A stretch of DNA of 64,000 nucleotides from Phyllobacterium zundukense (GTDB lineage: Bacteria > Pseudomonadota > Alphaproteobacteria > Rhizobiales > Rhizobiaceae), in assembly GCF_002764115.1 (NCBI RefSeq), contig NZ_CP017940.1, positions 1,400,501 through 1,464,500 on the forward strand. The letters run 5' to 3'. The position numbers were made by a program, and so were the translations under genes. This document shows, one piece after another, positions 19,114 through 28,398 of the stretch. The notes beneath the pieces are model-generated. The model made no database searches. It saw only the letters and a program-made list of their open reading frames with translations, and had not been told where the DNA came from. The stretch's first letter is position 1; every line of letters begins with the position of its first letter.

Positions 19114-20616
19114 TCAATCCTCGACGAACACCTCATCGCGTTTCTTGCGGATGCTCGGCAGAAGCACAACAACAAGGACTGCAACTGCCAGCAGCAGGAG
19201 CGTGAGGCTGATCGGCCGGGTCAAGAAAGTCGTGGGGTCGCCCCGCGACATAATCATGGCGCGGCGAAGATGTTCTTCCAGCAATGGGCCCAGGACAAAT
19301 CCGAGGAGTAGAGGCGCCGGTTCGCAGCGCAGTTTCGCCAGTCCGTAGCCTATCAGGCCAAAAAAGGCGACGGCGTAGAGATCGAATACGTTGGAGTTGA
19401 CGCTGTAAACACCAATCGAACAGAACGCGATGATAGCCGGAAACAGCATGTAATAGGGGATCGTCAGCAGTTTCACCCACAGTCCAATCAAAGGCAGATT
19501 GAGCAGGATCAGCATCAGATTGCCGATCCACATGGAAGCGATGATGCCCCAGAAAAGGGCGGGCTGTTCGGTCGCGACGTTAGGGCCAGGGACAATACCC
19601 TGAATAATCATGGCGCCGATCATCAGCGCCATTACCGGATTGGCCGGGATGCCGAGAGTGAGCATCGGAATAAACGATGTTTGCGCACCGGCATTGTTGG
19701 CTGATTCAGGGCCCGCGACGCCGGCGATTGCACCTTTACCGAACTCCCCGGGCGTCTTCGAGATGCGCTTTTCGACCGTGTAAGATGCGAATGACGCAAG
19801 GATTGCCCCACCACCGGGGAGGATGCCGAGAGCAGACCCAATCGCGGTTCCGCGGAGAATCGGCGCCGCCATCTCCTTCCAGTCCTCCCGGGTTGGCAAG
19901 AGATTGGTGACTTTCTTGATCATCACATCGCGATCATGTTCGTTTTCGAGATTGCGCAGTATTTCCGCAATACCGAATACGCCGACAGCAAGCGCGACAA
20001 AATTCAGGCCATCGGAGAGTTCAAGGATTCCGAGGTTGAATCGCGGCGTTCCAGTGTAGATGTCGGTACCGACGACGCCGAGAAGAAGGCCCAGCACGAC
20101 CATGCCGAGTGCCTTGACCACTGATCCGTGCGCGAGCGCGATGGAGGACACGAGACCGACGATCATCAGCGAGAAATATTCCGCCGAACCAAATTTCAAA
20201 GCGATGGCTGTCAAGGGTGGTGCAAATACTGCCACCAGAATGGTGGAAACCGTTCCGGCAAAGAACGATCCTATAGCCGCGATGGCGAGTGCTGCTCCAG
20301 CACGCCCCTTGCGCGCCATCTGATACCCGTCGATGGCCGTAACCGCCGAGGACGATTCGCCAGGCATATTGATCAAAATGGCAGTCGTCGAGCCACCATA
20401 TTGCGCGCCATAATAAATGCCGGCGAGCATTATCAGCGATGAAACCGGTTCAAGCTGGAAAGTCAGCGGCAAAAGCATGGCAATGGTTGCCGTTGCACCA
20501 ATGCCGGGCAGCACACCAATCAGTGTGCCGAGAATGACGCCGACGAAGCAGAAGAAAAGGTTCCAGGGGGCACCGGCAGTGGTAAAGCCGAGAACGAGAT
20601 TGTTAACAAGATCCAT
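19114..20616 (-). CDS. tctA: Tripartite tricarboxylate transporter large permease TctA
   Basis: A 500-residue permease with about twelve transmembrane segments and the TctA signatures [16 protein letters not shown] ([17 protein letters not shown]) near the N-terminus and [15 protein letters not shown] in the middle. With TctB and TctC it imports citrate-like or other organic anions, driven by the ion gradient. GAGGA lies before ATG 20616, 9 bases after tctB. It is the last gene of a tctC-tctB-tctA operon. Confidence 0.92.
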   Translation of the reverse strand: MDLVNNLVLGFTTAGAPWNLFFCFVGVILGTLIGVLPGIGATATIAMLLPLTFQLEPVSSLIMLAGIYYGAQYGGSTTAILINMPGESSSAVTAIDGYQMARKGRAGAALAIAAIGSFFAGTVSTILVAVFAPPLTAIALKFGSAEYFSLMIVGLVSSIALAHGSVVKALGMVVLGLLLGVVGTDIYTGTPRFNLGILELSDGLNFVALAVGVFGIAEILRNLENEHDRDVMIKKVTNLLPTREDWKEMAAPILRGTAIGSALGILPGGGAILASFASYTVEKRISKTPGEFGKGAIAGVAGPESANNAGAQTSFIPMLTLGIPANPVMALMIGAMIIQGIVPGPNVATEQPALFWGIIASMWIGNLMLILLNLPLIGLWVKLLTIPYYMLFPAIIAFCSIGVYSVNSNVFDLYAVAFFGLIGYGLAKLRCEPAPLLLGFVLGPLLEEHLRRAMIMSRGDPTTFLTRPISLTLLLLAVAVLVVVLLPSIRKKRDEVFVED

Positions 20617-20625
20617 GATGCGTCC

Positions 20626-21087
20626 TCACTGTCCGAGCCAGGGGCCAAAGCGCCGAAATGGCAGGCCGAGGGCATAGCTGAAGACGATGACGGAAAAGAG
20701 AGTCAGTCCGCCGACCAGAAGAAGGGCCGTTCCCGGGCGCATTTTCGTGCTGGCGAAAGCCGCAAGGAGACCGGTGAGAAATAGTGACGGAATAAAGCCG
20801 AGTCCGCGAACCGTCAAACCGAAAAAAATCGGTGCCGGCAAGATAAACAACATGCCGCGCCATGCGATCGGGCCCATTGGTTCGTGCTCGACCTGTGTAG
20901 CCTGAATGATGACAATAATGCCAAGCAGCACAAGCATTCCCGCCAGAACCAGCGGGAAGTAACCGGGTCCCATGCGGAAAGCTGTCCCAAGATCAAGACC
21001 ATAGGCCTGTATGGCGAAGAACAAGCCAACGACTATGAACAGCACACCACAAATGAGATCGCGCGAACTGAAGCTCAAGGATTTCAT
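20626..21087 (-). CDS. tctB: Tripartite tricarboxylate transporter small permease TctB
   Basis: A 153-residue protein with four transmembrane segments, the size and layout of TctB, the small membrane subunit. The motif FRMGPGYFPLVLAG is typical of the family. ATG 21087 is preceded by a GGGGGGA run; the frame extends four codons further. It lies between tctC and tctA, 73 bases after tctC. Confidence 0.9.
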   Translation of the reverse strand: MKSLSFSSRDLICGVLFIVVGLFFAIQAYGLDLGTAFRMGPGYFPLVLAGMLVLLGIIVIIQATQVEHEPMGPIAWRGMLFILPAPIFFGLTVRGLGFIPSLFLTGLLAAFASTKMRPGTALLLVGGLTLFSVIVFSYALGLPFRRFGPWLGQ

Positions 21088-21160
21088 ACGTCCCCCCACC
21101 GATTTTCGTTTTTCATAAAATGGATCAGGGGCGGCCTATCCGCTCCTGATCCGGGACCGG

Positions 21161-22138
21161 TCAATCGGCGTATTGACCGGCTGCCTCGATGATAGGCTTC
21201 CAGCGGGTCACTTCGCTTTCAAGCTTTGTTTTAAGTCCTGCGGGTGTCGCCTCTGCATCGGTCACAGGCACGGTTCCCAGTTCTCCAAAACGCGAGATAA
21301 TGTTGGGATCTTTCAATGCCTTCTGCAGGGACGCCGACAGTTTTTCCGTGATTTCAGCCGGTGTACCCTTCGGCGCATAGATGCCGTGCCAGATACCGAC
21401 CTGCAGCCCTGGCAGGCCGGCCTCCGCGACAGTTGGCAGATCAGGAAGAGCGTCGAGCCGTTTGGCCGAGGTTACAGCATAGGCCTTGATCGTGCCGCCT
21501 TTGATTTGTTTTGTCGTGTTGGTGGTCTGATCGCACATCAAGTCAACCTGACCACCAAGCAGGTCGGTCATTGCAGGACCCGTGCCCTTGTAAGGAACCG
21601 TTACCAGTGATGTCTTGATCTCGCTCATTAACAGCATGCCGCACAGATGTGAAGCGGCGCCGATACCGGCATTCGCGAGACTGACCTTGTCAGCATTTGC
21701 CTTGACGTATTCGATCAGGCCTTTGAGGTCTGTTGGCTCGAAATCCTTCTTGGCTACAATGGTCATCGGAACATCGGTGACAAGACCGACATATTCAAAC
21801 GCGTTCAGTGTGTCGTAGGGCAGCTTGCGGTAAAGGGTTGCGCTGGTTGCCATCCCGATGTGATGGAGCAGCAGCGTGTAACCATCCGGCTCTGCCTTCG
21901 CTACCTGCGAGGCTCCGAGGGTGCCGCCGGCGCCCCCAACATTCTCGACGATGATCTGTTGACCAAGATCCTTCGACATCGATTCGGCGACGAGACGCGT
22001 CACGGTATCGGTTGGGCCGCCCGCAGCGAAAGGTACGACCATGGTGATGCTGCGCTCCGGGTAGCCTTGGGCGCTCGCAGTACCGGAAACCAAAGCAAAA
22101 ACCGCCGTAGCAGCCAACGAAATAGAGAGTTTGTGCAT
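21161..22138 (-). CDS. tctC: Bug-family periplasmic solute-binding protein TctC
   Basis: A 325-residue exported protein with a signal peptide ending at ASAQG. The mature start YPERSITMVVPFAAGGPTD is the Bug/TctC ligand-binding signature. It would capture a carboxylate and deliver it to TctBA. ATG 22138 has GGGAGGAA upstream, while the longer frame from 22177 lacks a signal-like start. It is first in the operon; ligand unknown. Confidence 0.92.
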   Translation of the reverse strand: MHKLSISLAATAVFALVSGTASAQGYPERSITMVVPFAAGGPTDTVTRLVAESMSKDLGQQIIVENVGGAGGTLGASQVAKAEPDGYTLLLHHIGMATSATLYRKLPYDTLNAFEYVGLVTDVPMTIVAKKDFEPTDLKGLIEYVKANADKVSLANAGIGAASHLCGMLLMSEIKTSLVTVPYKGTGPAMTDLLGGQVDLMCDQTTNTTKQIKGGTIKAYAVTSAKRLDALPDLPTVAEAGLPGLQVGIWHGIYAPKGTPAEITEKLSASLQKALKDPNIISRFGELGTVPVTDAEATPAGLKTKLESEVTRWKPIIEAAGQYAD

Positions 22139-22399
22139 CAATGTTCCTCCCAGAATGACGCAATTAAACAACTTCAACGCAACTTTACCGGTGCCGCCGC
22201 AACATCTTTCTCATCCCGTATATTGGCAGCGCCATGTTCGGCGCGTAGCATTTGTCCTATCGGACGCAACGATCAGGGCTCTGTCAAGTAATTCATGGGT
22301 TTCCCAGATTTTTTTGATAATTCTATTCTGAACAGCGTCGGAATGCCGTTTTTCGTATATGCATAATTCGTACGGATTGAATGACCCAGAGGTAACGTG

Positions 22400-24214
22400 A
22401 TGAGCAAGCAAACAAAAGCCGGGACAAAACCGGCGACGTGGACGGAATCAGCACCCTTGCTAGTTGATGTTGCCATGGGGCGCAGTCATGCAGACCTTGT
22501 GGTGCGCAATGGCCGCCTTGTAAGCGTCTATTCCGGGGAAATCATCGCGGGAATGGATATCGCGGTCGTGGCGGGACGCTTCGCCTTTGTCGGCCACGGC
22601 GTGGAACACTGTATCGGACCGAAGACCAAGGTTGTGGATGCGGGGGGGCGCTATCTCGTACCAGGCCTTTGCGACGCGCATATGCATGTCGAAAGCGGCA
22701 TGGTCACTGTCACCGAATTCACCCGTGCCGTTATTCCGCACGGTACGACCTCGATGTTTATCGATCCGCATGAGATCGCCAATGTATTGGGGCTTGAAGG
22801 CGTGCGGTTGATGCATGACGAGGCGCTTGCCATGCCGATCAATGTGCATGTGCAGATGCCGAGCTGTGTTCCTTCAGCGCCGGGGCTTGAGAACGCCGGC
22901 GCTGCCATCACTCCCGCCGATGTCGCGGAGGCCATGACGTGGCCAAATATCATCGGACTTGGCGAGGTTATGAACTTTCCGGGCGTCGCAAACAATGACG
23001 CTACAATGCGCGGCGGGATTGATGCGACTGTGAAAGCTGGCAAAACGGTTGGGGGCCATTTTGCCTCACCTGAGCTTGGCCGGGCTTTCCACGGCTATGT
23101 CGCAGGTGGTCCGGAGGACGACCATGAAGGCACGCGCATGGAGGACGCCATCGCGCGGGTACGTCAGGGCATGCGGGCAATGCTGCGTCTTGGGTCGGCC
23201 TGGTATGATGTTGCCAGCCAGATCAAGGCTGTGACGGAGCAGGGGCTTGATCCACGCAATTTCATTTTGTGCACGGATGACAGCCATTCCGGTACGCTGG
23301 TGAATGAAGGCCACATGGACCGCGTCGTTCGCCACGCGATCGCGCAGGGCTTGAAACCTGTAACAGCGATCCAGATGGCGACCCTGAATACGGCGCAGCA
23401 TTTCCGGCTGGAGCGCGAAATCGGCTCCATCACGCCAGGCCGTCTTGCTGATTTCCTGATCGTCTCGGATCTGTCTAACCTGACGATCGACCGCGTTTAC
23501 GCCAGAGGAACGCTCGTCGCGGAGAAGGGTAAACTTGTCACTGATATACCGGCATATAACTATCCCTCATTCGCCAAGAATACGATCAAACTCGGCAAGA
23601 AGTTGAAAGCCAAGGACTTCGACATCAAGGCGCCCACACCCGCCAAACACGTCACTGCGCGGGTAATCGGCGTCATCGAAAATCAGGCACCGACGAAAGC
23701 GCTGGAAGCAGACCTCTCCGTATCCGACGGCATCGTCCAGATGGACCGGCGAAATGATGTCTGCCAGATCGCCCTTGTTGAACGCCACCGCGGAACCGGG
23801 GCGGTGGTCAATGGTTTCGTTTCAGGTTTCGGTTATACCCTCGATTGCGCCATGGCTTCGACGGTTGCTCACGACAGCCATCATATGATCGTTGTCGGCA
23901 CCAACAAGGAAGACATGGCCAAAGCCGCCAACCGTCTTGGTGAAGTCGGCGGTGGCGTGGTGCTGTTTTCCAAGGGTCGCGAACTTGCCGTGGTCGAAAT
24001 GCCGATAGCCGGTCTCATGTCCGATCAACGTGCGGAAGTCGTTGCGGCAAAGGCCGACAAACTGGTCAATGCCATGCGTGCGATGGGATGTAGTCTCAAC
24101 AATGCCTATATGCAGCATTCGCTGTTGGCGCTTGTGGTCATTCCGGAATTGCGCATTTCCGATGTCGGGATTATCGATGTCAGAACATTCGAGAAGGTTG
24201 ACCTGTTTCTATGA
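22400..24214 (+). CDS. ade: Adenine deaminase
   Basis: A 604-residue amidohydrolase that converts adenine to hypoxanthine and ammonia. Metal-binding DAHMHVESGM (residues about 92-101), HGTTSMFIDPHEIANV and the downstream CTDDSHSG...EGHMDRVVR are the diagnostic motifs, and a family C-terminal domain follows. ATG 22400 follows a GAGGT element. The stop overlaps the ATG of ilvA (ATGA), so the two are translated together although their pathways differ. Confidence 0.92.
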   Translation: MSKQTKAGTKPATWTESAPLLVDVAMGRSHADLVVRNGRLVSVYSGEIIAGMDIAVVAGRFAFVGHGVEHCIGPKTKVVDAGGRYLVPGLCDAHMHVESGMVTVTEFTRAVIPHGTTSMFIDPHEIANVLGLEGVRLMHDEALAMPINVHVQMPSCVPSAPGLENAGAAITPADVAEAMTWPNIIGLGEVMNFPGVANNDATMRGGIDATVKAGKTVGGHFASPELGRAFHGYVAGGPEDDHEGTRMEDAIARVRQGMRAMLRLGSAWYDVASQIKAVTEQGLDPRNFILCTDDSHSGTLVNEGHMDRVVRHAIAQGLKPVTAIQMATLNTAQHFRLEREIGSITPGRLADFLIVSDLSNLTIDRVYARGTLVAEKGKLVTDIPAYNYPSFAKNTIKLGKKLKAKDFDIKAPTPAKHVTARVIGVIENQAPTKALEADLSVSDGIVQMDRRNDVCQIALVERHRGTGAVVNGFVSGFGYTLDCAMASTVAHDSHHMIVVGTNKEDMAKAANRLGEVGGGVVLFSKGRELAVVEMPIAGLMSDQRAEVVAAKADKLVNAMRAMGCSLNNAYMQHSLLALVVIPELRISDVGIIDVRTFEKVDLFL

Positions 24215-25470
24215 CTGCTTTCATCAAGGCTGTGGACCGCGCGACGGAAAAGATGCGCGTGCTGTTCCCAGAAACCCCGCTGCAACTCAACCACTATCTT
24301 TCGCACAAGTACGGCGCGCAAATCTGGCTCAAGCGTGAAGATCTGTCGCCGGTACGGTCCTACAAGATCAGGGGTGCATTCAACTTCATCTCGCACTATC
24401 TGAATGAGCATAAATCCGAGGATTCAAGTTTCGTTTGCGCGTCCGCCGGTAATCATGCGCAAGGCTTTGCTTTCATTTGCCGGCATTTTGGCAAGAAGGG
24501 TGTCGTCTTCATGCCGGTGACGACGCCACAGCAAAAGATCGACAAGACGCGCAGTTTTGGCGGCGAATTCATCGAAATTCGGCTTGTCGGCGATATTTTC
24601 GACCAATGCTATTCCGCTGCGCAGGATTATGCCGCCGAAACGGGCGCAGTCATGGTGCCGCCCTTCGATCACATGGATATCATCACCGGGCAGGCCACTG
24701 TGGCGCACGAGATCGCCGCACAACTGCCGGACAAGCGCAAGCCGGATCTGATGATCCTGCCGGTCGGCGGCGGCGGGCTTTCCGGCGGTGTTACGCGCTA
24801 TCTGGCCGATTTGGGCTGGGAAACACGCTTTCGCTTTGTTGAACCTGCAGGCGCGCCAAGCCTGAAGCGCAGTCTCGAGGCAGGCAAGCGCATCAAGCTT
24901 GATACTGTTGATAATTTTGTCGATGGTGCTGCGGTGGCCGAGATTGGCCGGGAAAACTTCAAACTTCTCAAAGGCTTCACAGCAGATTCTGTCACTTTGA
25001 TTCCGGAAAATCGACTGAGCTCCACCATTCTGGAAATGCTTAATGTCGAAGGCATCGTCGTGGAGCCGGCGGGCGCTCTTGCAATCGATGCACTTAAGGA
25101 TTTCAAGAAGAGCGATATCAAGGGCAAGCGGATCGTCCTCGTCATTTCCGGGAGCAATTTCGATTTCGAGCGGCTGCCCGAATTGAAGGAGCGGTCGCTG
25201 CGCTATGAGGGGCTGAAGAAATATTTCATCTTCCGCTTTCCGCAGCGTCCCGGCGCTTTGCGATCCTTTCTGGATCTGCTTGGACCGGAGGATGACGTTG
25301 CACGCTTCGAATACCTCAAAAAATCGGCGCGCAATTTTGGCTCCGTGCTGATAGGAATTGAAACGAAGAACAAGGTCAATTTTGACACCCTGTTCAAACG
25401 GTTTGACGAGGCAGGGTGGGCTTACCAGGACATTACCGAGAATGAAACCATCGCCGGATTGATTATTTGA
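24211..25470 (+). CDS. ilvA: Threonine ammonia-lyase (threonine dehydratase)
   Basis: A 419-residue PLP enzyme that deaminates threonine to 2-oxobutanoate, the first step towards isoleucine. The PLP lysine is K52 in RSYKIRGAF; the glycine-rich phosphate loop is VGGGGLSGG. A single ACT-like domain begins near residue 330 (FIFRFPQRPGALRSF), as in the shorter biosynthetic IlvA type, suggesting isoleucine feedback. Overlaps ade by 4 bases. Confidence 0.92.
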   Translation: MTAFIKAVDRATEKMRVLFPETPLQLNHYLSHKYGAQIWLKREDLSPVRSYKIRGAFNFISHYLNEHKSEDSSFVCASAGNHAQGFAFICRHFGKKGVVFMPVTTPQQKIDKTRSFGGEFIEIRLVGDIFDQCYSAAQDYAAETGAVMVPPFDHMDIITGQATVAHEIAAQLPDKRKPDLMILPVGGGGLSGGVTRYLADLGWETRFRFVEPAGAPSLKRSLEAGKRIKLDTVDNFVDGAAVAEIGRENFKLLKGFTADSVTLIPENRLSSTILEMLNVEGIVVEPAGALAIDALKDFKKSDIKGKRIVLVISGSNFDFERLPELKERSLRYEGLKKYFIFRFPQRPGALRSFLDLLGPEDDVARFEYLKKSARNFGSVLIGIETKNKVNFDTLFKRFDEAGWAYQDITENETIAGLII

Positions 25471-25549
25471 GCACAACTGCGGGTTGCAGTTACTTTCGTA
25501 TCGCATGTAGGATCAGTTTGAGGGCCAACAATTGAAGGGGTGAGTTCTG

Positions 25550-25795
25550 ATGACCGGTTCACAGCAGCCAACGGCACATTGGCGCATCATCCTGGCTTTC
25601 ATTCTTGATCTCATCACTGCCTTCTTTGTTTTCGGATTTCTTGTCGCAACGCTTCTTGGTGGTCTGACGGAAAATGGTTTTTCGCTCGATGGATGGCCAG
25701 CACTCGTCGCCGTCCTGCTGATCGTTGTCTATTTTGTCATTGGCAAGCGGCTTGGTGGAACGCTGTGGAAGCGCCTCCTCGGTGTCAGATCCTGA
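25550..25795 (+). CDS. Small RDD-type membrane protein
   Basis: An 81-residue protein with two transmembrane helices; R/D residues at the start of helix 1 (WRIILAFILDLITAFF) and GKRLGGTLWKRLLGV at the end match the RDD domain layout in shortened form. Function unknown; relatives act as transporters or membrane modulators. AAGGGGTGAG precedes ATG 25550. Followed by the DUF1697 pair. Confidence 0.65.
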   Translation: MTGSQQPTAHWRIILAFILDLITAFFVFGFLVATLLGGLTENGFSLDGWPALVAVLLIVVYFVIGKRLGGTLWKRLLGVRS

Positions 25796-25801
25796 GGCGG
25801 T

Positions 25802-26359
25802 ATGGGGCGTAGCACGACCTACATTATTCTGTTTCGCGGGGTTGGTGGCGCCACTTCACTGCCAGTCCAGCCACTGAAGGCGGCCTTGATCGCGGACGGG
25901 TTTGAACGGGTTGCTACCTACATCAATACCGGCAATGTGGTTCTGATCTCCGATGCAGCGCCTGGGCAAATCCTGCAAAGAGTTGCTGCTATTGCCTTGG
26001 AAAAGTTTGCCTTTTCCAAGGCAATCATGATCGTCAGCAGAGCTCAATGGAAAAAGCTCATCGCCCAGAATCCATTCCCGGAGCGGGCCGTGGAGGGCAA
26101 TAAGCTGCACGCTTACATCATGGAGCAAGAGCCGGACGATGAAGCCGTAAAGTCCTTGGAACACAAGGCCGTTGGTTTGCCCGAGCAATTCAGGATCGTC
26201 GGCAAGGTCCTGTACTACTATCCCCCGCAAGGAGCCTCCCAGTCCAAATTACACGGCAAGATTGAAACCACACTGAAAGTGACCGCCACCGCGCGCAACT
26301 GGAATACCGTCCTCAAACTTGAGCAATTGGTGGACCGGCTGGAAAAGGAGATGCCATGA
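25802..26359 (+). CDS. DUF1697 family protein (first of tandem pair)
   Basis: A 185-residue cytosolic protein of the DUF1697 family, recognisable by YIILFRGVGG near the start, TYINTGNVVLIS after it and the C-terminal TARNWNTVLKL. Function is unknown. GAGGCGGT precedes ATG 25802. The next gene is a paralogue overlapping its stop (ATGA), so the pair arose by duplication. This copy is the more diverged, with VGG where the family usually has INVGG. Confidence 0.8.
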   Translation: MGRSTTYIILFRGVGGATSLPVQPLKAALIADGFERVATYINTGNVVLISDAAPGQILQRVAAIALEKFAFSKAIMIVSRAQWKKLIAQNPFPERAVEGNKLHAYIMEQEPDDEAVKSLEHKAVGLPEQFRIVGKVLYYYPPQGASQSKLHGKIETTLKVTATARNWNTVLKLEQLVDRLEKEMP

Positions 26360-26892
26360 CGATCTATATTGTGCTTTTTCGCGGCATCAATGTTGGTGGC
26401 AACAAGATCATAAAAATGGAAACGCTCCGGACGGTGCTGACGAAGGCAGGATTTGCCGATGTAAAAACCTACATCCAGAGTGGCAACCTGGTTTTGACGT
26501 CGAAACAAACGGCACGCCGAATTGACGACACTATTTCAGATTTGTTTCCCAAGACCTTTGGTTTTGAATCGCGCGTTTCTGTTCGTAATATCGACGAATG
26601 GAACTGCATGATTGCCAAGAATCCATATCCGCAGGCCGAGCAAAACCCAAAATCTCTTCATGCTGTCATTCTTGACAATGATCCGACCGATGCTGCTTTG
26701 GCGGAGTTTGAAATCAAAGCCGGTGAGTCCGAGAGTTTCACTCTCAGAAACCGCGTGCTCTATCTGTATACGCCCGATGGCTTTGGCACTTCGAAGCTTG
26801 CCTTGGCACTCGACAGGGTACTGAAAGTTCCGCTGACCGCGCGAAACTGGCGCACTGTCCTGACACTTCAGAAAATGGCGGCCGAAATCTAG
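26356..26892 (+). CDS. DUF1697 family protein (second of tandem pair)
   Basis: A 178-residue paralogue of the preceding protein with the more typical family motifs: FRGINVGGNKIIKM, KTYIQSGNLVL and LTARNWRTVL. Translationally coupled to it by ATGA. Its last bases overlap the end of the convergent MocR-type gene by 4 bases. Function unknown. Confidence 0.85.
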   Translation: MTIYIVLFRGINVGGNKIIKMETLRTVLTKAGFADVKTYIQSGNLVLTSKQTARRIDDTISDLFPKTFGFESRVSVRNIDEWNCMIAKNPYPQAEQNPKSLHAVILDNDPTDAALAEFEIKAGESESFTLRNRVLYLYTPDGFGTSKLALALDRVLKVPLTARNWRTVLTLQKMAAEI

Positions 26893-28295
26893 TTCGCTGC
26901 GAGTGCGGTTTCCAGTGCACGGAAAATGCGAGGATCGGCGCATTGGGCTACATTGAAGCGCATATAGGAATTTGCCGATTGCGATTGGCTGAAGACATTG
27001 CCGGGCGCAAAAATGATCCCCTCTCCAAGTCCGTGTTGAGCAATTTTTGCGGCGTCGACCCCATCCGGTAATTTGCACCACAGAAACATGCCGCCATGCG
27101 GTTCGATCCATGGGATGAGACCGAGTGATCTCAGCTTTGCGCTGGTTTCGCTCATGCTGCGTGCCAGCCGGGTTCGCAGAGCATCCATGTGTTTGCGATA
27201 AGTGCCATCTTTTAGCATGAAGAGCACGAGTTCGGCTGATAGTCGTCCGCCGCCGAAGGACGTAGCAATGCGCAAATCGACCAGCCCTTCGATCCAGTCG
27301 CGCTGGGCAGCCACGAAGCCGCAGCGGATGGATGCCGACAGCGATTTGGAAAAGCTGCCAATATGCACGACCTGGTCAAGCCCATCGAAAGCCGCAAGGC
27401 GAGGAGCAGGCTCATGTTCGAAATCGGCAAAGATGTCGTCTTCGATGATTGTGAGATCATGTTGTTCGGCGAGCTTGAGCAGCCGATGTGCAATGACAGG
27501 CGAAAGCACGGCACCTGTCGGGTTATGCAGAGCTGAATTGGTAATGTAGAGGCGCGGGTGATGTTCATCCAGCGCTTCGGCAAAGCGCTCAAGATCGGGG
27601 CCGGCAGGCGTGTATGGTATTCCGATTACCCTGGCGCGGTGAGCCTTGAGCAAAGCGTGAAAATTGAAATAGCAGGGATCGTCGACGATCACTGCATCGC
27701 CGGGTTCAATCAGGAACCGGCAGAGAAGGTCGATCGCCTGCGTTCCCGATTCGGTCAGCATGATCTGGTCGGGCGCTGCTTCAATGCCGTGTTCGGCCAT
27801 GCGCCGCGACAGGAGTTGGCGTAGCGGTTTCAGCCCAAGCGGGGATGCATAATCAGTCAGGGAGGCATCATCGCCTCGTGACAAAGCCCGGAGGGCACGG
27901 CGAATACCTTGTTCCGGCATCCATGAGGGAGGTAGCCAGCCGCAACCGGGCTTCGCCATGTCTTCGCTGGCGTCAAGCGACATTCGCGACACCCAAAGTG
28001 GATCGATAGCACGGTCCAACGCCGGGCCAATTTCCGCCAACGACAGTGGTGGCAGATGTCCGGCTACGTAAAAACCGGATCCACGTCTCGACTGGATCAC
28101 ACCTTCCGCGGCCAATCGGTCATAAGCTTCCACGATCGTCGACTTCGATACCGCAATGGTTGCGGCAAAACTGCGGATTGAGGGCAGCTTGGCGCCTGGT
28201 GCAAGGGTTCGTCCGGCGATGCGCTGGCGGATCTCGTGCATCACACGTTCAACCAGAGTACCGCTTGCACGATCGACAGCAAACTTCTTATCCAT
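26889..28295 (-). CDS. MocR/PdxR-type regulator (GntR helix-turn-helix fused to aminotransferase domain)
   Basis: A 468-residue transcription factor. Residues 1-75 are a GntR winged helix (KLPSIRSFAATIAVSKSTIV, then EGVIQSRRGSGFYV). The rest is a type-I aminotransferase fold with DDPCYFNFHALL, TNSALHNPTGAVLS and the PLP lysine in SFSKSLSASIRCG. Such proteins use PLP as effector and usually control the divergent gene, here an EamA transporter. The frame is open to 28622 but overlaps that gene; I start at ATG 28295, with ATG 28316 possible. Confidence 0.88.
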   Translation of the reverse strand: MDKKFAVDRASGTLVERVMHEIRQRIAGRTLAPGAKLPSIRSFAATIAVSKSTIVEAYDRLAAEGVIQSRRGSGFYVAGHLPPLSLAEIGPALDRAIDPLWVSRMSLDASEDMAKPGCGWLPPSWMPEQGIRRALRALSRGDDASLTDYASPLGLKPLRQLLSRRMAEHGIEAAPDQIMLTESGTQAIDLLCRFLIEPGDAVIVDDPCYFNFHALLKAHRARVIGIPYTPAGPDLERFAEALDEHHPRLYITNSALHNPTGAVLSPVIAHRLLKLAEQHDLTIIEDDIFADFEHEPAPRLAAFDGLDQVVHIGSFSKSLSASIRCGFVAAQRDWIEGLVDLRIATSFGGGRLSAELVLFMLKDGTYRKHMDALRTRLARSMSETSAKLRSLGLIPWIEPHGGMFLWCKLPDGVDAAKIAQHGLGEGIIFAPGNVFSQSQSANSYMRFNVAQCADPRIFRALETALAAN

Positions 28296-28398
28296 CTGTA
28301 CTGCTGACCTTTCCATTACAGTTCTTAAGGATTGTACTGCGCCGTATCTGGAAAATCCATCTTCAAAGGCCGATACGACGATAAAATATGATGGCTGG
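28296..28398. promoter_or_regulatory. Divergent promoter region between MocR-type regulator and EamA gene
   Basis: About 100 bases hold a direct repeat TGTACTGC at 28297-28304 and 28333-28340, 36 bases apart. MocR-type regulators commonly bind direct repeats in such regions, so this is a candidate operator. The evidence is pattern only. Confidence 0.35.

Noticed and set aside
25476..25491. Hairpin AACTGC-GGGT-TGCAGTT after ilvA as a terminator
   Set aside because: Only a short stem and no T run; too weak to call.
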